From NCBI GenBank assembly GCA_963839475.1, contig CAWIVH010000017.1:868001-932000 (forward strand): a stretch of 64,000 nucleotides of DNA, in the 5' to 3' direction. Under the pieces are notes generated by a model that ran no database searches, was not told the origin of the DNA, and was given only the letters and a program-made list of their open reading frames with translations. The position numbers were made by a program, and so were the translations under genes. This DNA is from CAWIVH01 sp963839475. Lineage in GTDB: Bacteria > Acidobacteriota > UBA6911. Within the stretch, counting starts at the first letter, position 1; every line of letters begins with the position of its first letter. Below are positions 1-8,059 of the stretch, piece after piece.

Positions 1-230
1 CTCCGCATGACCTGCGCCGGACCTGTGCCACTCGCCTTGGGGCGATGATGGTCCCGGGTCATGTGATCGCCCGCATTCTGAATCACAAGCAAAAAGACAT
101 CACCAGCGCCGTCTACAATAAATATCAGTACCTCAACGAAAAGCGCGATGCCCTCGAAGGCTGGGGCCGCCGGCTGACGATAATGGTCTCCGATCTGCGG
201 GATACCAAAACAGAGGTCGGAAGCACGTAG
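1..230 (+). CDS. Tyrosine recombinase/integrase, C-terminal fragment
   Basis: The reading frame is already open at the left edge, so the gene begins outside the window and only its last ~75 residues are present. They contain the catalytic end of a phage-type tyrosine recombinase: PHDLRRTCATRL (the H-x-x-R box), LNHKQKDIT (the second His region) and YNKYQYLNEKR, which supplies the nucleophilic tyrosine. These enzymes integrate or excise mobile DNA by strand exchange at att sites. It runs toward the hicBA pair and the relaxase remnant, which suggests it is the integrase of that element. The catalytic end looks intact. Confidence 0.85.
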   Translation, partial: PHDLRRTCATRLGAMMVPGHVIARILNHKQKDITSAVYNKYQYLNEKRDALEGWGRRLTIMVSDLRDTKTEVGST

Positions 231-252
231 GTCTCCGGCAGGGTCCGGATGG

Positions 253-480
253 CTATGAATCAACTTCGAAAAGAGATCGCGGAACACCGGACTGGCGGAT
301 TATGGATTGGAGAGTCCCGATCCGAATCTCCGGATGGTTGGGGACCGGAATTGTTATCGTCGTCTCCGGCAGGCGCTTTTGCACGACGATGTGGCTTCCG
401 CGCTGGCGGATTACACTGAAGCCCTGCTCCTCGAGAAGCCGGCAAAGGTCGCGGCCGGAGAATATCCGCAACTTACCCAA
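253..480 (-). CDS. hicA: HicA family mRNA interferase toxin
   Basis: This 75-residue protein has the HicA layout: an N-terminal helix (SGRDLCRLLEEQGFSV), then the diagnostic RQRGSHIVV strand with the conserved His, then a basic/proline strand (TITIPVPNHPEIRIGTLQSI) and a C-terminal helix. HicA toxins have a dsRBD-like fold and cleave mRNA; the His in G-S-H is the usual catalytic residue and is present. The start codon lies inside the end of the upstream hicB (8-nt overlap), indicating translational coupling with the antitoxin gene first. Length is normal for the family. Confidence 0.9.
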   Translation of the reverse strand: MGKLRIFSGRDLCRLLEEQGFSVIRQRGSHIVVQKRLPETTITIPVPNHPEIRIGTLQSIIRQSGVPRSLFEVDS

Positions 481-700
481 CGGCCACCTCTAGCCTGGTA
501 ACAAAGATTTCGTCGTGCAGCCGAGCGTTGATTTCGCTCGCATCCGCAGTCTCAAAAAACAATTCGAGAGCCTCCACCAGGTTGTTTCTGGCTTCTTCGA
601 TGCTGTCGCCCTGGCTGGCGATGTCTAGTTCCGGACACAATGCTACGTATCCGTCGCCTTCCTTTTCGATGATCCCGGTCAATTGCCTTGTGTGCTTCAA
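473..700 (-). CDS. hicB: HicB family antitoxin
   Basis: HicB-type antitoxin: the body reads GIIEKEGDGYVALCPELDIA, then a small-residue turn (SQGDS) and an amphipathic helix (IEEARNNLVEALELFFE), typical of the partially degraded RNase H fold that binds and blocks HicA. The open frame extends upstream to 832, but I place the start at the TTG at 700, because AGGAG sits seven bases upstream and residues before it do not fit the family. It overlaps hicA by 8 nt. No clear C-terminal DNA-binding domain is visible, so autoregulation is uncertain. Confidence 0.85.
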   Translation of the reverse strand: MKHTRQLTGIIEKEGDGYVALCPELDIASQGDSIEEARNNLVEALELFFETADASEINARLHDEIFVTRLEVAVG

Positions 701-872
701 TTTCGGACTCCTGTCGTGGAAGGTTTCTGCCACCTTCGAATCATTATATCCTTTAGCGGGGATAAAGCTAATCACATCCCAGAACGTCCTTCCATTCCCA
801 GTCGCTCTTTTAGAGAGTGGCTGTGTGCGCATCCAGGGTTTTCCAGAAGCGAGGGCTCATTGTATGCGGGTT

Positions 873-1103
873 TTAAGCGGATATCTTCGTGGTCTGGTAG
901 ATCACCGGCCTGAATGCGGGCGGCGGAATGGGCTTCCCCTCAGACCGGGCGGCTTCAATCCAAGCGGATTTTGCCTTTAGGACTTCAGCGAGTGCCTGTT
1001 CGGGGCTGTCGCCATACGCTGAACAGCACGCAAGGTCCGGGATGTCCGCGATGTAACCCCCGTCCTCATCACTGTAGAAAATGTTGATGTGGTAATCAGT
1101 CAT
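873..1103 (-). CDS. Orphan HicB-like antitoxin
   Basis: A second HicB-fold protein of 76 residues: MTDYHINIFYSDEDGGYIAD, then IPDLACCSAYGDSPEQALAEV and a following helix, which is the classic HicB edge-strand/helix pattern. No HicA-like partner is visible immediately up- or downstream, although the complete hicBA pair lies just downstream on the same strand. It could be an unpaired immunity copy or the survivor of a second pair whose toxin was lost in the 700-870 gap. Family assignment is firm; function as an active antitoxin is inferred. Confidence 0.75.
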   Translation of the reverse strand: MTDYHINIFYSDEDGGYIADIPDLACCSAYGDSPEQALAEVLKAKSAWIEAARSEGKPIPPPAFRPVIYQTTKISA

Positions 1104-1162
1104 TACTCTTTCCCTTCATGGGGATTATATCAGAGAGTCTTCATCGACCCTCCGTGGACCCG

Positions 1163-1606
1163 TTATTTCTTTTGGGGCAATTGAAGCGGCTGGTCGGGAT
1201 CGTATTCAAAGACCAGTCTTCCGGATTTGGCCGCGGCAGGACGCTGCTTCAGTGCTTCGATCCGTTTCTGCACATCGGGCTGGATCGATCCGGATTGATT
1301 TCCGTCTCCCTCGCTCAAGGCGGGCGCTGCTGGCGCAGGCTGCGATGAGGGCTCCGGAGTCCAGACCGTATGGCGCCGGTTCGGCGGCGCCTGCTTTATC
1401 TTCCGCCCCTCCTGCTTAACAAAATCATGAAGGGTGCTGATCGATACCCTCACCTGGCACTTTTCTCCGAGCAGTGGGGACCGGATCTCCCGATAGGTCC
1501 GGCCCATCCGCCGCATCGCCAGGATCAGGTCGCCGTGGGGCGCCAGTCGGGACCGGGCTGCCGGCAGGGGCAGCCCTTCGAGAATTTCCTGTGTCCGGTG
1601 GTCCAT
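1163..1606 (-). CDS. Hypothetical protein with predicted helix-turn-helix
   Basis: Not recognised by name. The 147-residue protein has an N-terminal segment (LPLPAARSRLAPHGDLILAM) followed by a likely helix-turn-helix (GRTYREIRSPLLGEKCQVRV then SISTLHDFVKQ), reminiscent of small DNA-binding proteins that accompany MobF relaxase modules. The middle is Pro/Ala-rich and probably disordered, and the C-terminus is basic. It lies downstream of the relaxase remnant on the same strand, so it was probably part of the same transfer or maintenance region. An accessory or regulatory role is only inferred. Confidence 0.5.
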   Translation of the reverse strand: MDHRTQEILEGLPLPAARSRLAPHGDLILAMRRMGRTYREIRSPLLGEKCQVRVSISTLHDFVKQEGRKIKQAPPNRRHTVWTPEPSSQPAPAAPALSEGDGNQSGSIQPDVQKRIEALKQRPAAAKSGRLVFEYDPDQPLQLPQKK

Positions 1607-1784
1607 TCATCAGCCTCTCTGCCGCCAAAGCGGCCCCGTTTTGCCCGACCGAACAAAAACCGAACGGCAACCGAACAGTTCCCGAAAATCCGCCGAACAG
1701 GATCGGCCTTCTGTCGCATCCGCCGAACCTAAGCCAGAGGGCTTAGGGGTGGTGCTTACTCGGACAAAAAGCTTTGCCTGTTGC

Positions 1785-2036
1785 CTATACTTCCAGCTTT
1801 CGCACCTTCAGGCCCATGATGTGGGAAACCACACCATACTGGTGCTTATATGCCCTTCCCGGCTCCACCAGGCAAAAGATCGCCTTCTCCACCATGTCCT
1901 TCAGCAGCCTGTCAAGCGCTTTCCCCTCCACCGTAACCTGATGGGTGGCAAAGAAAATATCCACGCCTATCGTCTCCCTCTGCGTAAACAAACTGGTTCC
2001 AAGGCAGAACATAGCTCTTCTTGAGCAGAAGAACAT
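1785..2036 (-). CDS. Small hypothetical protein (uncertain)
   Basis: An 83-codon frame whose central part (VTVEGKALDRLLKDMVEKAI) looks like a genuine helical protein segment, but the first ~25 residues look like random translation and no convincing ribosome binding site is seen. It sits between the relaxase remnant and the HTH protein in a region where other genes are frameshifted, so it may be the remains of a longer gene. I recognise no family. Confidence 0.25.
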   Translation of the reverse strand: MFFCSRRAMFCLGTSLFTQRETIGVDIFFATHQVTVEGKALDRLLKDMVEKAIFCLVEPGRAYKHQYGVVSHIMGLKVRKLEV

Positions 2037-2089
2037 GCAGTCTCTCAGGGGCAGCAGTTAATCGAGAGCTCCATTCTGCAAGACCCGCA

Positions 2090-4984
2090 TCAGAGTCCAA
2101 ACTCATTCGTGACCTCCATTTTAGTTGAGGATAGTTTAGTTTCCTTATCCGGTTTGATCTTGAGTTCAGGCTTTGCCGGTTCCACAGGAAGTGCTTTCTG
2201 CAGAGCTTCCTTCAGATTCTCATTCTCAAGTCCGATTTGCAGGGATTCCGGTTCAGTTTGATGTTCTTGTTTCACGGGTTCTAAGGACGGCGCTTTCTGG
2301 AAGGCTGACTCAAATAGCTCAGCGGCACGCTTCAGCATCCTGCATGCAGCCTGAAATCCTCGGTGCAGTCCAAACTGAAGTCCCGGTTTCAAAGCCCTCG
2401 ATAGTTCCGACGCCGACAGCCTTGCGGCGGATACTCCTGCTGAATGTCGCAGCATCAGTTTGCTGGCCGTGAATACCGTGACCTCCTTCCTTCCACGGGA
2501 GGCTGCTACATAGAAAAGCTCCTTTTTCATTCCGTCGCCTGAGATGATCACGGAATCAACCGTTTTCCCCTGGCTTCTGTGAGCGGTGACGGCATACCCA
2601 TGCGTGAACTGCCGTAGTTTTCCGGCAGCACTCTTCCATCCATGAGGTGGATTCTTCCTTTCCGGTCGAAATTCTTCACCCAGACCATCTCGCCATTCGT
2701 TGCACGAAAATTCTGATCACGCCTGTTTGCAGTCAGGAGCAGTTTCTCGCCCTTCGCGATCTCTATCTTCCGGCGCTCGAAGACATCGAAACTCCGCGCA
2801 TTTGCCGCCGTTACCTTCCTCTCTGCACCCTGTCCATTCCTGACCGCCAGATGGTCCTTTTCCACTCGCAGAATCTCGACGGTTTCGTTGCGGCTTGTCC
2901 CCGGACAGCTTTATGGAATCCGAGAAACTGCCCTGGCCTGAAATTGACCAGGTTCCCTTTTTGGGCCTCGGTCCAGTTCATCGGGACTTCCCGGATAACC
3001 TCCCTTGATTTGCCCAGTTCCCCTGCCTTCTTCCGCCTCGCTCTGATCTCCCGGCTCACCCAGTCGATTTCCTCGTGCGTAGCGCAGACCACAAGCGCAT
3101 CCTGAGCCTTCTTCCGGGACTCGTGCCAGCATTCGGCCATCGACTTCGACCGCTCGAAAAGAGGCACCTCCCTGACGGCGCCCATGGCATCGAGCTTCTC
3201 CAGCCCTTTCCCCGGGTTCTCCCGCAGCTTTTCCACCGCTTCCCTGTAATCCTGCGGGCTCTGCCGGCGGACTTCCGTAAGGGTTGCGCTCTTGAGCCTC
3301 GATTCCTTTTCGAGAATCCTCAAGGCATCGCCAGCCTCCACACTCTGGATCTGATGTGTATCCCCGCTGAAGACAACCCGCAGGCTCTTCTCCCAGCCAA
3401 GTTTGAGCAGTTCCCGCATCTGACGGGCCGAAACCATCCCGGCTTCGTCAACAATCAGGATGTGGTTCATGATTTTCCATTGGAGCGCCGTGTTCTGAAG
3501 CAGCGACTCGATCGTCACAGCATCCTGAAAGCCGACCTTCCGGAGTTCGTCGACGGCGCTCATCGTCGGGGCAACGGCCAGGACCCCACGCCCCATTCGC
3601 TTCAGGTTTCCGTTTAGTTCCTCGAGGAGCGCGGTTTTGCCCGTTCCGGCCGCCCCGCAGATGCTCAGGACGCCGTCCCTCGACCGGAGCACAAAATCGA
3701 TCACTCCTTTCTGCTTCTCGCTCAGGCGGCTGGATAACGTGAGGTCCCCGTCCCCTCTGAGCGGTTCGCTGCCGCCAATGGAGCGATTTACACCCCGGAT
3801 CATCTCCCGTTCGCGCTCCAGGCTCGCGGCCGTGGCTATCTCTCCCTTGTGCCTGAGGATCTCCCCCTTCTTTTCCTGCGCGGAAAGCTCTTCAAGAAGG
3901 TCCTTGAGCGCAATGCGGCCCCGGCCGTGGCGGAGGGCTTCGGTCAGGATTTCGTGGTCCCTGGCGACCGATAAGCGCTCGAATACGTGGTCTTCCGCAT
4001 AGTGCACCGATAGCGCTGCCGGGGCCTTTTCATAGGGACGGAAATGGCAGTGCTTCCGGATTCTTGCAAAAGTACTGCATCATCCCTCGTGAGCCGGCTC
4101 TGCTGTTTCTTCCGGACCCTTTCCGTGGAGATCTCGATGCGCTTGTCGGGTCTCGTTTCCCGGACCAGGACGGAAACCTCGTTGTCGGTCGGCGCCCTGC
4201 TGGACTTCCGTGAATCCTCGATGGCTTCGTCGCGCTGCCGGCTGCGGCGGCTGAACCGGTCGAGCAGTTCCTGTAGAATGCCTCGGATCTCGAATCCCCG
4301 GTCTCTCCCTCGGCGGTCGATGTTGTTTTCGATCTCGTATCCGAGGCTTCCACTTCCCGGGCAAGGGCATTCCGGTAAACCTCGGTCAGATAGGCCCTCC
4401 GTTCGAAGATTCCGAACGGTTTCAGCGCTTTCCAGCTTCTTTCGGCCGAGTCAAAGGTGAGGTTTGCTGCCACGGCATGGGTATGAAGCTGCGGGTCGAG
4501 TTCGCGGCTCGCATCGTGGTGGTAGACGGCGATGGCCATATTGCCGGTCAGACGATCGTCGTTTTCCCCTTCCATCCGGACCCTGGTCGTCGCGAAGGCC
4601 TCGAGGTCCTCCAGCGCTTCCCCAACCGCCTGCCCGTGGGCTCCAACGAGCCGGCCGTCATTAACGAGGTGCCATGACCGAAACCGACTTCGGGGCCGAG
4701 ATCGTAAAGTCGAAAAGGTGACGGCCGTGGGACCGCACCGTGCCGGCGGCCGTCATCCGGTCGGCGCTCTGCCGCTGCCGGAGGAACTCGCCGGTCCCGG
4801 GGTGGTTCCCGAGCCTGATTGCCTCGAACTGTTCCGGCGTCACCTCTCCTTTCAAGCCAAGCAGATCCGCACCACGGCCCGTCCACCTGCCGACGACACG
4901 TTCGCCCTCGGCATAGTAGTCGCTGTGTTCGAGATGGCGGGAGGAATACCCTCCCCCGCCAGCCATGGCGCGGATGGTTAGCAT
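2090..4984 (-). pseudogene. MobF (TrwC/TraA-type) conjugative relaxase, multiply frameshifted
   Basis: Fragments in different frames spell one MobF relaxase-helicase in order. The N-terminus (4984 down to ~4668) reads MLTIRAMAGGGGYSSRHLEH ... FDFTISAPKSVSVMA. The next piece (~4667 to ~4350) carries the metal-binding site region ELDPQLHTHAVAANLTF. A large piece (to ~2880) is a RecD-like helicase with a Walker A motif (CGAAGTGKTALLEEL) and a Walker B region (LIVDEAGMVS). The end carries the C-terminal helicase motif (VAASRGRKEVTVFTA). At least five frame changes are needed (near 4668, 4350, 4010, 2880 and 2555), so no full-length product can be made. Intact relatives nick oriT and unwind DNA during conjugation. 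This marks the region as a dead or non-autonomous conjugative element. Confidence 0.85.
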
Positions 4985-5305
4985 TCAGACCTCCGGGGCC
5001 GGACCGCATCCGGCCGAAAGGCGGCGATTACCGGATACATCCACGGAGGAAAAATCCAAGGAACATACCGGCAGCCGAAGCCCAGGAGAGGTAAGGACAA
5101 AGACCGACCAGGGCGATATAAATCCTTCCGGAAGATCGATGACAGATAGTCCGCGCCGCTTGGCCCGGGGCGGCGGCATTTGAGCTGAGCCGTCGAGACT
5201 CCTCATCTCTCCTGCTGGCTTTGGCAGCATCGGGCAATAACGGCACCGCTATGGAGATCACTGATAGTCTTTGGACAGCTCCTCAAAGGTCTTTAGTCGA
5301 GAGCC
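4985..5305. other. Gap upstream of relaxase, no supportable gene
   Basis: About 320 bases between the relaxase start and a decayed small gene. Short frames exist on the minus strand (for example 5028-5261, with a hydrophobic tail), but none has a recognisable family or ribosome binding site. If the element still had an oriT, this segment next to the relaxase would be a natural place for it, but I cannot point to a nic site. Confidence 0.3.
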
Positions 5306-5728
5306 TCAAAGCCTGATGCAGATTTTTCGGAAAGACCTGCTAGCTGTTTGCGGCATGGTGGTGCGCTCGAACTCTTCCTTGAGGGTTTCGTTGAGATTGA
5401 TAGAGGCGATTTTCTCCGGGGTGATCTGCTTCCCAATCACTCCCCCGGGAAAGCCGCAAGGTTAAGCAGAAGCGCACCTCGTTTTGAAACGCCTGGCCAT
5501 CCTTGATCGCCGCCGCGAAGGATTCCGCCGCTTGCCTGTAAAGAGCAGAAAGCTGTTGCCTCTCCAGTATCGATGCAGTTCAGGAATTTCATCCATCATC
5601 AGGGTGAAAAATCGCATGGCCCGCAGGATCCGAAGCATTTCGTCATTTTCCGGAAGCGAGCGGCAGTACAGCAACTCCTGTATAGTTCCGCCCGCATTTC
5701 GCGGCAGGGCAGTATGCGATGCGGTCAA
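5306..5728 (-). pseudogene. Remnant of a small accessory gene, frameshifted
   Basis: Protein-like sequence is spread across three minus-strand frames in a continuous order: LPENDEMLRILRAMRFFTLM, then ASILERQQLSALYRQAAESF followed by AAAIKDGQAFQNEVRF, then VIGKQITPEKIASINLNETL ending at 5306. Each piece has an amphipathic, low-stop character unlike random translation, and they join where the previous frame becomes unlikely. I recognise no family. The gene follows the ParA-like gene on the same strand and overlaps its end, so it belonged to the same mobile module. Confidence 0.4.
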
Positions 5729-6725
5729 TCAGGTCAGGTTCGGGGGTCGCGGTTTCGGTCATGGAGAAGCAGCTCCTTACCCGATCGAACTCGGCAAAGA
5801 TCATCCGCCGGTAGCTCTGGGCGCGCATGACGATCGAGGCTCGCTTCAGTTCTGCGGCGGCCGCTTTCCTCCGGGCCACGTCTCCGAGCGTCGCGCCGTG
5901 GTTGCGGGCTGCGTTTTCGAGTTCGGCCAGGCGGTAGTCGAACCGGATCACAGCCGGGCTGAAAGCCTCTCGGAACCGTTTGGCCTGTTCGCTTTCGTTC
6001 CAGTAGGTGAAATCCGAACCCGGAGTAATGCAGTTTTCGACCACCAGGTAGTCGACCCGTTTCTGCAGTCTGGCTCCCCAGGCGAGGACGCTTTCCACGC
6101 TGGCCGGGTCGGAGGTGACGACGCCGACGTCGTGAATACAATCCCGGCGCCGGCGACATCCGGGTGCATGCGGTCGAACCAGTCGTAGGTGACCTGGCCT
6201 GAGCCGGCTCCCATATCGGCCAGAACCACGGGGCGCCGTCGGGAGATAGTCGACAAAAGCGTCGAGTCCGGCCGGAGTGTTAATATTTACCTTCGGGATC
6301 CGGCCGCCAAAGAAGTGCGAGAGCGACCCCCGGGCTTTGTTCTCGGTATCGAGATCGAGCAGCTGGAGCGGGATCCGGTTTTCGTCGAACCATTCGGCAA
6401 GGCCCGTCATAATGCTGGTCTTTCCGACTCCCCCCTTGCCGCCCATCGAGAGGATCACCCGCTTCCCGGCCTGCTGAGCGCCGACCGACCGGGCTGTTTC
6501 TTCTGGTTGAAACAGGTTCATCTGTTTTGCTCCTAAAGGAAGGTTACTAATCCCTTGCCCGGCGCGCTTGGTCATCCACTCGTCGACCTCGCTTTCGAGC
6601 CAGGCCATCGCGCTTTTGCCGATCCGGCGGCTCCTGGGGAAGCTTCCGTCTCGCATCATCCGCCAGATGGTGGTCCGGGCAAGCGGGATGCGAAGCCTCA
6701 GTTCCTTGAATCTGATGTAGCGCAT
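5643..6725 (-). CDS. AlpA-like DNA-binding protein joined to ParA/MinD-like ATPase, internally scrambled
   Basis: Residues ~1-55 are an AlpA/excisionase-type winged HTH (ARTTIWRMMRDGSFPRSRRI ... WLESEVDEW). From ~70 the frame becomes a deviant-Walker-A ATPase (VILSMGGKGGVGKTSIMTGL), the hallmark of ParA/MinD proteins, followed by QLLDLDTENKARGSL. An AGGAG ribosome site precedes an internal ATG at residue ~69 (MNLFQPEE), so alpA and parA were probably two genes; no stop now separates them. Residues ~165-195 look garbled (LPTAPRGSGRYGSRLRP), while the alternative frame reads PVVLADMGAGSGQVTYDWFD, so two compensating one-base indels (near 6240 and 6135) have scrambled about 35 residues. Likely role before damage: element maintenance or partition. 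Confidence 0.65.
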   Translation of the reverse strand: MRYIRFKELRLRIPLARTTIWRMMRDGSFPRSRRIGKSAMAWLESEVDEWMTKRAGQGISNLPLGAKQMNLFQPEETARSVGAQQAGKRVILSMGGKGGVGKTSIMTGLAEWFDENRIPLQLLDLDTENKARGSLSHFFGGRIPKVNINTPAGLDAFVDYLPTAPRGSGRYGSRLRPGHLRLVRPHAPGCRRRRDCIHDVGVVTSDPASVESVLAWGARLQKRVDYLVVENCITPGSDFTYWNESEQAKRFREAFSPAVIRFDYRLAELENAARNHGATLGDVARRKAAAAELKRASIVMRAQSYRRMIFAEFDRVRSCFSMTETATPEPDLIDRIAYCPAAKCGRNYTGVAVLPLASGK

Positions 6726-6929
6726 AGGTTATCTCCTTTCGGGTGTGTGGGTTTTGGGCATAGCACGGCTCAAGGCGGGCTGCGCGCCTGCCGTATTCAA
6801 TCGAAGGGGTCAGGTGCTCAAAGGCATCGGCTACACTTTTCGGCCAGTCCAACTGGCATTGGGCAACAAGTCGCCTGGTCCGCATGGCGCTGCCGGGAGA
6901 AACTGAAACGGATCGCGGGAATAATCATA

Positions 6930-7290
6930 ATTCGCTATAGGGTAAGACAAAAAAATGGCCCGGATCCTCGGAAAATTACGGGAAAGACATTTTTTCCGTC
7001 ATGTATAAATAGGACGCAAAAAAACAGGCGATATAGCCGTCAGCCCAAAATAATTTTGCGGACGCGGCAAAATTCCCCGTTCCCGAACATAGTCGGCTCC
7101 GGATGAAACGAATCGGGACTCCCAATATGTAAGGCAAAAAAACGTGGCCGAAACATTACTTCGAATAATTGGATTTAGGCACTTTTTCTGGGATGTCCGG
7201 TGAAAACGGAAAATCCTCCGATCCGGCCCTGCCGCCGGCGCTGATTGAGATCCATTTGCGCCCTCTATAACGCAAGACAATAAATTGGGT
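6930..7290. repeat. Iteron-like direct repeats upstream of alpA/parA
   Basis: Four related, same-orientation copies of a motif built on GTAAGACAAAAAAATGGCC occur at 6942-6960, ~7010-7029 (GGACGCAAAAAAACAGG), 7131-7149 (AAGGCAAAAAAACGTGGCC) and ~7270-7290 (GCAAGACAATAAATTGGG). Spacing is irregular (about 70-140 bases). AT-rich direct repeats upstream of a partition-type gene suggest Rep or ParB-like binding sites or an old replication/partition locus. No Rep gene is in view, so the role is a guess. Confidence 0.35.
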
Positions 7291-7310
7291 TGGGATTTCG
7301 ATCCCTTCAA

Positions 7311-8059
7311 TCGGGTGCCTAGTTCGGTCGCGGCCGCAAGCCAGTTGCTTCCTGGCGGTGCATTGATATATTCCGTTTCAACGACAGCCGCTTATCCAAC
7401 TGAGCAGGGTTCTGCCTTTCCGCGCCGCCCTTTGAGGACACAAATTTCAAAAAGCAGGTAATCCATCGCCCGCTTCGCCTACTATTAATTCAATCGGCGA
7501 GGACCCGAAGCAAGATCTGACTTGCCCCAAGAAGGCGTTTCATATTCCTCGGAATTTCGAATGTCAGGACGGGGCATACGGAATCGGAAGGGCGCTGGCA
7601 ACATTCCAAAAATCAACGCCTGCGGGCTTGAGAAAAATCGCTCTCAACTGTGAAGATCACTTCCCTCAAGCTCTCTGAGCACAGCAAGGTATTTGCCGCT
7701 TGCTCCATTTGTTAATTTCAGCGAAGCAGTTTTCTCAAAGTAATCACTGTATATTTTGATTTATTCCCGCTGAATCAGTTTGCTCGAAATGGGGAAGGCG
7801 ATTCAAACAATCAAGCCACTGTGCGCGTTTCCCTGATCTCATCCTATTTGATATTCACTTGAGATCGGGCTCCCAAAATGGCGGCTGGAAGATTCTCGCG
7901 CATGAAGAGCTCAAATCGAGGACTTGATATATAATGCGGCCAATTTCCCCAACCGCTCAGGAATCTCCTGGCGGAAGTCTCAATTTAGAAAAACGGGACC
8001 TGGACAATGAATGTCGCGGGTGTGGATATCGTGCAAACTGAGGAACGGGGTGGAAATCA
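7311..8059. other. Gene-free stretch at the right edge of the element remnant
   Basis: About 750 bases without a coding frame I can support on either strand, in a composition less GC-rich than the following kinase gene. It probably contains the junction between the mobile-element remnant and the host chromosome, plus the promoter of the kinase gene. I see no tRNA or clean terminal repeat that would fix the boundary. Confidence 0.4.

Noticed and set aside
4532..4981. Plus-strand frames over the relaxase N-terminus
   Set aside because: They are antisense to clearly recognisable MobF sequence.
6999..7310. 103-codon minus-strand frame
   Set aside because: It runs through the iteron-like repeats, has no ribosome site and no recognisable motif.
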